Shown here in pieces: positions 1 to 4,427 of a stretch of 5,332 nucleotides of DNA. The notes under the pieces are model-generated. The model saw nothing but the letters and a program-made list of their open reading frames with translations, searched no databases and was not told where the DNA came from. The stretch's first letter is position 1. Each line of letters starts with the position of its first letter. The stretch comes from Mobilitalea sp. GTDB taxonomy: Bacteria; Bacillota_A; Clostridia; Lachnospirales; Lachnospiraceae. The stretch lies in NCBI GenBank assembly GCA_029974875.1, contig JARKQP010000010.1, forward strand, positions 1 to 5,332, in the 5' to 3' direction. The position numbers and the translations under genes were made by a program.

Positions 1-1332
1 GCATACCAAAAGGATGGGGGACAGATTTTTATCGACGGAAAAGAAGCTAAGATCACATCACCTAAGGATTCGAAGGATTTGGGAATAGCGGTAATTTATC
101 AGGAATTTATGCTGGCCCCGGATTTAACGGTGGCCGAGAACATATCCATTGATAAGCTGGCAAGCACCGGAGCCTTTGTAAACTGGAAGCGGCTAAAGAA
201 AATCGCAAGTGATCAATTGGAAAAGCTGGGGTTTGGTAATATTGACCCGGGAGTGAAGGTAGAAAATTTAAGTATTGCATACCAGCAGATTGTCGAAATC
301 TGCAAATGCTTAACAAGAAATGCGGATGTCATTGTTTTTGATGAGCCCACGGCAGTTCTTACCTTCACGGAAATTGAAAAGCTGTTTGCAATTATACGGA
401 GGTTAAAGGATGAGGGTGCCAGCATTATTTACATATCACACAGGCTGGACGAAATATTTGAATTAAGCGACAATATTACGGTGCTCAAGGATGGCGGCTA
501 CGTGGATACGGTCCCTACGAAATCAATTACAAAGGAGATCCTTGTCAATATGATGGTAGGGAGGACCATTACACAGATGTTTCCGGGGAGGTCTGCCAAA
601 ATCGGAAAGGAAATCCTCCGGGTGGAGAACCTTAATGCCGGAGCTATGGTAAAGGATGTAAGCTTTACCCTGAGGGAGGGCGAAATCCTCGGATTCAGCG
701 GACTGGTCGGCGCCGGAAGGACGGAGACCATGAGGGCTATTTTCGGGGCAGATAAGATAGATTCAGGAAAAGTCATTTATTTTGGAAAAGAGGTCTGCTT
801 CAGGCATCCCGGGGAAGCCATCAAGAACGGCTTTGGACTGCTTCCCGAAGACAGAAAAAAACAGGGCTTACTGCTGGAGCAGAGCATCAGGACCAATACG
901 ACCCTGGCCTCCATGGGCAAGATCAAAAATAAAGCAGACATCATTAACCATAAAAAAGAGAAAAAATATGTTAAAGAATTATTGCAGGGCATTAACACGA
1001 AATACGGTTCGACGGAGGATAATGCCAATAGCTTAAGCGGTGGGAACCAACAAAAGATTGCATTATCAAAATGGCTTTCCGCAGACTGTAAGTGCATTGT
1101 ATTTGATGAACCAACCCGGGGTGTGGACGTGGGCGCCAAAACAGAAATCTATAAGATTATGAACCAGCTGGCGGAGAATGGGGTTGGAATCATCATGATT
1201 TCCTCAGAAATGACGGAGATCATCGGTATGTGCGACAGGGTCGTCATTATGTGTCAGGGAAGTGTCGGAGGCGAGCTTGACAAGGAATTAATTGCGGAAA
1301 ACTCATTAATAAAATATGCAATGGGGGTATAA
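1..1332 (+). CDS. Sugar ABC transporter ATP-binding protein, RbsA/MglA type (5' partial)
   Basis: ATPase of a CUT2-class ABC importer, the cytoplasmic motor that powers uptake of a monosaccharide or similar compound. The reading frame is open from base 1, so the gene starts upstream; 443 residues are visible against about 500 for the family, and the missing part holds the first Walker A. Two nucleotide-binding domains are fused in tandem. Domain 1 shows the Q-loop (YQEF, bases 97-108), a degenerate signature LSIAYQQ (visible residues 90-96), Walker B VIVFDEP (110-116) and H-loop SHRLDE (146-151). Domain 2 has the family's degenerate Walker A GLVGAGRTE (234-242), canonical signature LSGGNQQ (345-351), Walker B CIVFDEP (365-371), and SSEM where the H-loop histidine would be. 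These asymmetries are normal for RbsA/MglA proteins. A TTG at base 79 is internal, not the start. The permease gene follows 4 nt after the stop. Family assignment is secure; substrate (ribose, xylose, polyol or other) cannot be read from this subunit. Confidence 0.96.
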   Translation, partial: AYQKDGGQIFIDGKEAKITSPKDSKDLGIAVIYQEFMLAPDLTVAENISIDKLASTGAFVNWKRLKKIASDQLEKLGFGNIDPGVKVENLSIAYQQIVEICKCLTRNADVIVFDEPTAVLTFTEIEKLFAIIRRLKDEGASIIYISHRLDEIFELSDNITVLKDGGYVDTVPTKSITKEILVNMMVGRTITQMFPGRSAKIGKEILRVENLNAGAMVKDVSFTLREGEILGFSGLVGAGRTETMRAIFGADKIDSGKVIYFGKEVCFRHPGEAIKNGFGLLPEDRKKQGLLLEQSIRTNTTLASMGKIKNKADIINHKKEKKYVKELLQGINTKYGSTEDNANSLSGGNQQKIALSKWLSADCKCIVFDEPTRGVDVGAKTEIYKIMNQLAENGVGIIMISSEMTEIIGMCDRVVIMCQGSVGGELDKELIAENSLIKYAMGV

Positions 1333-1336
1333 CAAA

Positions 1337-2293
1337 ATGGACCAAACTAAAACAAAACGGATCAAGAACCTATTGATTGAAAACAATACATACTTAATTT
1401 TTTTGCTGTTATTTATCGTATGCAGTATTTTATCCGACACCTTTCTTACAACAATGAATATAAGAAATATTGCGCTCCAGCAGTCAGGTCCCATCCTGGT
1501 TGCAATTGGCATGCTTTTTGTGGTGCTGACCGGAGGGATTGACCTGTCGGTCGGCTCGGTTATGGCAGTTGGCGCTTCTGTTTCCGCTATTTTGATTCGT
1601 GACTATAACATACATTTTATTCCGGCGCTGCTTCTTGCCTTGCTCACCGGCATGGCCTTCGGGCTCTTTACCGGAATCCTGGTGGCCTATGCCAATTTCC
1701 AAGGCTTTGTCGCTTCCCTGGCCACCATGACGATAGCAAGGGGCGCGGCCTTTGTCATGACGAACGGTACTCCGATCAAGGTGCCGGATAAAACGCTGAA
1801 TAACCTGGTAAAAGCGACCTACTTCTTCCCCATTATTATCATTGCAATTACGGTTGTCATATTGTTTGCCTTAATCCAGCATTATACCGCCTGGGGGCGT
1901 ACTGTAATTGCAATCGGCAGCAACAGCACCGCGGTACGGCTGGCAGGTATCAGGACAAAGCGGTATCTGATGTCCGTATATGCCGTGGCAGGAAGCTTAT
2001 CAGCCTTTGCAGGTGTCTTTATTGCAGCCAGGGCTTCCACGGGCAGTGCTACGGTGGGACTGGGGCAGGAGCTGGATGCAATCGCGGCCTGTGTTATCGG
2101 CGGCGCGAGCCTTGCAGGAGGAAAGGGCTTTGTAGTTAAAACCGTAGCCGGAGCCCTGGTCCTGGCGCTGATCGGCAATATCATGAACCTGATGGCAGTA
2201 CCTTCTTATCCCCAGGACATCATTAAAGGCTTTATTATCATAGCAGCCGTATTGCTTCAGATTGTAACAAATAAATCAGACAAAACAGTGTAA
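1337..2293 (+). CDS. Sugar ABC transporter permease, RbsC type (BPD_transp_2 family)
   Basis: Integral membrane permease of the same CUT2 importer; it forms the translocation channel, probably as a homodimer. From this start it has 318 residues, typical for RbsC. The hallmark TGGIDLSVGS lies at residues 65-74. Hydrophobic segments run roughly at 19-36, 50-65, 70-88, 94-119, 124-142, 164-182, 211-231, 248-262, 266-288 and 295-311, giving about 8-10 membrane passes. The polar stretch GRTVIAIGSNSTAVRLAGI (187-205) matches the cytoplasmic loop that contacts the ATPase. The start was set at ATG 1337 because GGGGG (1323-1327) lies 9 nt upstream. An in-frame ATG at 1316 would overlap the ATPase gene and has no ribosome binding site, so it is less likely. 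The 4-nt gap to the ATPase gene indicates one transcript and probably translational coupling. Substrate specificity is unknown. Confidence 0.95.
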   Translation: MDQTKTKRIKNLLIENNTYLIFLLLFIVCSILSDTFLTTMNIRNIALQQSGPILVAIGMLFVVLTGGIDLSVGSVMAVGASVSAILIRDYNIHFIPALLLALLTGMAFGLFTGILVAYANFQGFVASLATMTIARGAAFVMTNGTPIKVPDKTLNNLVKATYFFPIIIIAITVVILFALIQHYTAWGRTVIAIGSNSTAVRLAGIRTKRYLMSVYAVAGSLSAFAGVFIAARASTGSATVGLGQELDAIAACVIGGASLAGGKGFVVKTVAGALVLALIGNIMNLMAVPSYPQDIIKGFIIIAAVLLQIVTNKSDKTV

Positions 2294-2331
2294 TTTAGAA
2301 TATTCCCACAAACCTGAATACAAGGAGCTTT

Positions 2332-2345
2332 TGAAAGTGCTCATT
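2332..2345 (+). promoter_or_regulatory. Possible catabolite-responsive element (cre-like), weak
   Basis: In the 72-nt gap between permease and dehydrogenase, TGAAAGTGCTCATT matches about 11 of 14 positions of the CcpA-binding cre consensus TGAAARCGYTWNCW, with mismatches at the central C, the W after the T, and a C near the end. The same gap contains no recognisable -35/-10 pair and no terminator. The site would sit inside the transcript, where CcpA can act as a roadblock in Bacillota. Three mismatches make a chance match quite possible. Confidence 0.2.
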
Positions 2346-2365
2346 TATAAAAGGAGGAATGAACG

Positions 2366-3385
2366 ATGCTACAAGCAGTTATGACACAGCCCGGTACAAT
2401 TGTTTTTAACGAGGTTCCCGTTCCCGGGGTGGGGGCAGACCAGATTAAAGTAAAAATCATGCGGATAGGCGTATGCGGCTCCGATGTCCATGTAAACCAT
2501 GGTAAGCACCCCTTCACCAGCTATCCAGTGGTACAGGGGCATGAGGTATCGGCAGAGGTGGTTGAAGCCGGTGCACAGGTAACGAATGTACGGGTCGGGG
2601 ATAAAGTGACCATCCAGCCCCAGGTAGTCTGTGGTACCTGCTATCCCTGTACCCATGGCATGTATAATGATTGTGAAGAACTGAAGGTAATGGGATTCCA
2701 GACGACAGGAATGGCCAGTGAATATTTTGTCGTAGATGCCCAAAAAGCATTAAAGCTTCCCGATGGCATGAGCTGGGAGCATGGAGCCATGATAGAGCCT
2801 CTGGCGGTGGCGGTGCATGCCGTCCGGCGCGCCGGAGATGTTACAGGTAAGAAAATACTGGTATTTGGCGGCGGTCCCATCGGCAATCTGGTAGCCCAGA
2901 CGGCGAAGGCCATGGGGGCATCGGATGTCTTATTAGCGGAAGTAAGCCAGTACCGTCTGGAGGCAGCCGAAAAATGCGGGATAAAAACCCTGAACAACAG
3001 GGAAGGGGATCTGCTGGATAAAATCATAGCTGTCTTTGGGAAGGACAGGGCAGATTTCATCTTTGAATGCATCGGCATTAATGCTACCATGAAGCAGGCC
3101 ATCCAGTATGCCAGGAAAGGAAGTACGATTATTGTGGTCGGAGTCTTTGGTGACCTGGCAACGGTTGACATGGCATCCGTGCAGGATCATGAATTGTCCA
3201 TCATCGCAAGCGCTATGTACAGGGAAGAGGATTATATCAAGGCCATTGAGATCGTTAACGAAGGTCTGGTTGACTTTGACACCCTGATTACCGACCGGAT
3301 CAAGTTTAAGGATTATCCTGAGGCATACAAGCTGATTGATGAGCAGAAGGATAAGGTGATGAAGGTCATGGTTGAATTGGATTAG
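2366..3385 (+). CDS. Zinc-dependent medium-chain dehydrogenase, sorbitol/threonine dehydrogenase-like
   Basis: Cytosolic NAD(P)-dependent oxidoreductase of the MDR superfamily (COG1063 type), probably oxidising a secondary hydroxyl of a sugar alcohol or sugar acid to a ketone. It has 339 residues, a normal length. The N-terminal GroES-like domain carries the catalytic zinc residues Cys37 (GVCGSD), His59-Glu60 (GHE) and Glu144 (IEP). The structural zinc lobe is complete: Cys89, Cys92, Cys95, Cys103 in the pattern Cx2Cx2Cx7C. The Rossmann domain begins near 163 with GGGPIG (168-173). Glu192 sits at the end of the second strand, where an acidic residue usually favours NAD over NADP (inference). 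The start ATG has AGGAGG (2352-2357) 8 nt upstream. It lies 72 nt after the permease with no clear promoter between, so it is likely in the transporter operon. Polyol dehydrogenase is favoured by the ABC importer and FGGY kinase nearby; L-threonine dehydrogenase or another alcohol dehydrogenase cannot be excluded. Confidence 0.92.
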   Translation: MLQAVMTQPGTIVFNEVPVPGVGADQIKVKIMRIGVCGSDVHVNHGKHPFTSYPVVQGHEVSAEVVEAGAQVTNVRVGDKVTIQPQVVCGTCYPCTHGMYNDCEELKVMGFQTTGMASEYFVVDAQKALKLPDGMSWEHGAMIEPLAVAVHAVRRAGDVTGKKILVFGGGPIGNLVAQTAKAMGASDVLLAEVSQYRLEAAEKCGIKTLNNREGDLLDKIIAVFGKDRADFIFECIGINATMKQAIQYARKGSTIIVVGVFGDLATVDMASVQDHELSIIASAMYREEDYIKAIEIVNEGLVDFDTLITDRIKFKDYPEAYKLIDEQKDKVMKVMVELD

Positions 3386-3390
3386 GGGAC

Positions 3391-3434
3391 ATCATTTACT
3401 TCTATTGCTGATTCATCTGACAACTTTAAATGAT
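3391..3434. repeat. 8-bp inverted repeat after the dehydrogenase stop
   Basis: ATCATTTA (3391-3398) and TAAATGAT (3427-3434) are perfect reverse complements separated by 28 nt, starting 5 nt after the dehydrogenase stop codon. The arms are AT-rich and no T-run follows, so it does not look like an intrinsic terminator. I find no other terminator between the dehydrogenase and the regulator gene, so read-through from upstream is possible. Function is unknown and it may be chance. Confidence 0.3.
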
Positions 3435-3445
3435 CACGCATTTCG

Positions 3446-3474
3446 TTGATAAAGGGCTTCATGTTTGTTATAAT
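3446..3474 (+). promoter_or_regulatory. Sigma-A promoter of the GntR regulator gene (extended -10)
   Basis: The -35 box TTGATA (3446-3451) matches TTGACA at 5 of 6 positions, and the -10 box TATAAT (3469-3474) is perfect. The spacer is exactly 17 nt, and TG at 3466-3467 forms an extended -10 (TGnTATAAT). Transcription would start near 3481, giving a leader of about 70 nt before the regulator's ATG at 3551. This should be a strong housekeeping promoter, so repression is expected, and inverted repeats overlap the -10 and start site. It makes the regulator and kinase genes a transcription unit that can work separately from the transporter genes. Confidence 0.85.
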
Positions 3475-3512
3475 AATGTTGTTACTTAATAACAAACGAT
3501 ACGGTGTTTGTT
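3463..3512. repeat. Cluster of inverted GTTTGTT half-sites across the promoter
   Basis: GTTTGTTAT (3463-3471) is the perfect reverse complement of ATAACAAAC (3489-3497). The middle part of the latter, AACAAAC (3491-3497), is also complementary to GTTTGTT (3506-3512), 8 nt further on. The shorter TTGTTA (3479-3484) is another copy in the forward orientation. There are thus four related half-sites within 50 bp, spanning the -10 box, the start site and the early leader. This suggests more than one regulator dimer or alternative pairings of half-sites. Confidence 0.6.
3479..3495. promoter_or_regulatory. Putative GntR operator, TTGTTA-n5-TAACAA palindrome
   Basis: TTGTTA (3479-3484) and TAACAA (3490-3495) form a palindrome with 5 nt between the arms; one further pair (3486/3488) flanks the centre. 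The 17-bp size suits a dimeric GntR-family winged-helix regulator. It covers the predicted transcription start (near 3481) of the promoter ending at 3474, an ideal position for repression. It is probably bound by the product of the gene starting at 3551, giving autoregulation; this assignment is inferred from position and symmetry only. Confidence 0.55.
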
Positions 3513-3550
3513 TAAAAGAAAAAGTTATTGAATCATAAAGGAGAGCATTT

Positions 3551-4324
3551 ATGTTAAAGGGTCAACAGCTAAATAAAAACGTGCCTATTCCGTTATATTT
3601 CCAGTTAAAAGAGCTTATTATGGAGGAAATCAGGAATGGGAGCTATAAAAGCGGAGAATTAATTCCCACGGAAAATGAGATCGGGGAAATGTTTGAAATC
3701 AGCCGGACTACGGTAAGACAGGCCATCCGGGAGCTGGAGAATGAAGGGTGGCTGTACCGGGTCAAGAGTAAGGGTACCTTTGTATCAAAGCCGAAGATAA
3801 ACCAGAGCTTTATCCAGGCCTTAGGCTCTTTCAACGAGCAGATTATCCGGTCTGGAAGAACTCCCCGCACTGAGCTGCTGGACTTTAAATGCATAGCGCC
3901 CACGGAACAGGTGGCGGCTGCGCTGAAGCTTGGACCGGAGGATAAGGTGGTATTTATCCACCGCAGGCGGTATGCGGATAATGAGCCCATCGTTATGGTA
4001 AAAACATATTTGCCCTATCATTTATGCAGCTTTGTTATGAAGCATGACCTGGAGAACGAGTCATTATATCCGATCCTGGCAATCAATGAGGAAACTAAGA
4101 TATATAAAATAAAGCGTCTGGTCGAAGCAACGGAAGCCAAGGCTTATGATATAAAGAACTTGAACATAAGCAGGGGCAAGGCTGTCCAACGGTTTATCTC
4201 TGTTGGATACAATGTGTTTGATACGCCGATTGAATATTCGATTGCCAGATACAGAGGCGACAGAAACACCTTTGAAGTGGTTGTTGGTGCAAATAATTCA
4301 TATAGCCAATCCATAAAAAAATAA
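3551..4324 (+). CDS. GntR-family transcriptional regulator with UTRA domain (HutC subfamily)
   Basis: DNA-binding regulator, most likely a repressor released by a sugar or sugar-phosphate ligand. It has 257 residues, typical for the family. The GntR winged helix-turn-helix occupies about residues 12-80: an opening helix PLYFQLKELI, then PTENEIGEMFEISRTTVRQA (39-58) as the helix-turn-helix, and a wing ending in GTFVS (75-79). The UTRA ligand-binding domain follows from about 92 to 245, with the characteristic ending of TPIEY (225-229) and ARYRGDR (232-238). The start ATG has AAAGGAGAG (3537-3545) just upstream. Its own promoter with an extended -10 lies 77 nt before the start, overlapped by inverted repeats that are likely its operators. 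It sits between the dehydrogenase and the kinase, all in the same direction, and so probably controls this locus. The ligand cannot be deduced; the family includes regulators of amino sugars, trehalose, histidine and polyols. Confidence 0.95.
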   Translation: MLKGQQLNKNVPIPLYFQLKELIMEEIRNGSYKSGELIPTENEIGEMFEISRTTVRQAIRELENEGWLYRVKSKGTFVSKPKINQSFIQALGSFNEQIIRSGRTPRTELLDFKCIAPTEQVAAALKLGPEDKVVFIHRRRYADNEPIVMVKTYLPYHLCSFVMKHDLENESLYPILAINEETKIYKIKRLVEATEAKAYDIKNLNISRGKAVQRFISVGYNVFDTPIEYSIARYRGDRNTFEVVVGANNSYSQSIKK

Positions 4325-4353
4325 GAAGGCTATGTGAGGAAAACTCTGCCTTC
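4325..4353 (+). other. Hairpin immediately after the regulator stop codon
   Basis: GAAGGC (4325-4330) pairs perfectly with GCCTTC (4348-4353), starting on the base after the regulator's TAA. Inside the loop, GAG (4336-4338) can pair with CTC (4344-4346) around a GAAAA loop. No T-run follows, so it is not a simple terminator. It could stabilise the 3' end of the regulator's coding part or belong to the structured leader of the kinase gene. Confidence 0.4.
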
Positions 4354-4382
4354 CAGCAAAGGAAAACCTTGCTTTTTAGCAA
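4337..4382 (+). repeat. 23-bp imperfect tandem repeat, two copies, between regulator and kinase
   Basis: Copy 1 (4337-4359) and copy 2 (4360-4382) abut exactly and match at 18 of 23 positions. Both begin AGGAAAAC and end AGCAA. The five differences, at copy positions 9, 10, 14, 17 and 18, are all C/T exchanges. The second copy supplies the arms of the hairpin at 4368-4383. This appears to be an old local duplication within the kinase leader. There is no third copy. Confidence 0.75.
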
Positions 4383-4387
4383 GTTTT
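4368..4387 (+). terminator. Possible weak intrinsic terminator or attenuator before the kinase
   Basis: CTTGCT (4368-4373) and AGCAAG (4378-4383) make a perfect 6-bp stem with a TTTT loop, followed by TTTT (4384-4387) and then GG. AAAA (4363-4366) could extend the stem by pairing with that T-run if C4367 bulges. The T-run is short and the stem has three GC pairs, so termination would be partial at best. The left arm can instead pair with AGCAAAGG (4355-4362), so the hairpin competes with an alternative one, as in attenuators. Confidence 0.35.
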
Positions 4388-4427
4388 GGCGAGGAGGCCA
4401 ATCGACATGGCAAAATATATATTGGCC
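4386..4427 (+). promoter_or_regulatory. Ribosome binding site of the kinase gene within alternative hairpins
   Basis: The Shine-Dalgarno AGGAGG (4392-4397) lies 9 nt before the ATG at 4407. TTGGC (4386-4390) pairs perfectly with GCCAA (4397-4401), holding most of the Shine-Dalgarno in a 6-nt loop. The same right arm, read as GGCCAAT (4396-4402), is also perfectly complementary over 7 bp to ATTGGCC (4421-4427) within the first codons, which would put the start codon in a loop. The two pairings exclude each other, so they could tune translation of the kinase. The pairings are seen directly; regulation is inferred. Confidence 0.4.

Noticed and set aside
79..81. TTG as the start codon of the ABC ATPase
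   Set aside because: The frame is open to base 1 and the 26 residues before it (ending SPKDSKD) match the usual RbsA sequence between Walker A and the Q-loop. The gene begins upstream of the window.
777..1139. Long antisense open frame across the ATPase gene, and similar ones under the dehydrogenase, regulator and kinase
   Set aside because: They lie wholly opposite well-supported genes, lack ribosome binding sites and show no recognisable domain; they are by-products of the codon use of the real genes.
1316..1336. ATG 1316 as the permease start
   Set aside because: It has no ribosome binding site and overlaps the ATPase gene by 17 nt; ATG 1337 has a G-rich site 9 nt upstream and gives a normal N-terminus.
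1329..1336. ATAACAAA just before the permease start, matching the operator half-site
   Set aside because: It is a single half-site without a partner inside a coding overlap region; TAACAA also occurs elsewhere in coding sequence (for example near 310 and 2264), so chance is likely.
2341..2362. TCATT/AATGA stem with the dehydrogenase Shine-Dalgarno in its loop
   Set aside because: Only 5 bp with a single GC pair and a 12-nt loop; too weak to expect in RNA.
2331..2384. Possible 17-codon leader ORF (TTG 2331 or GTG 2337) overlapping the dehydrogenase start, with AAGGAG at 2322-2327
   Set aside because: Start codons are non-ATG, the spacing to TTG is too short, there is no codon run of regulatory meaning, and the strong AGGAGG directly serves the dehydrogenase.
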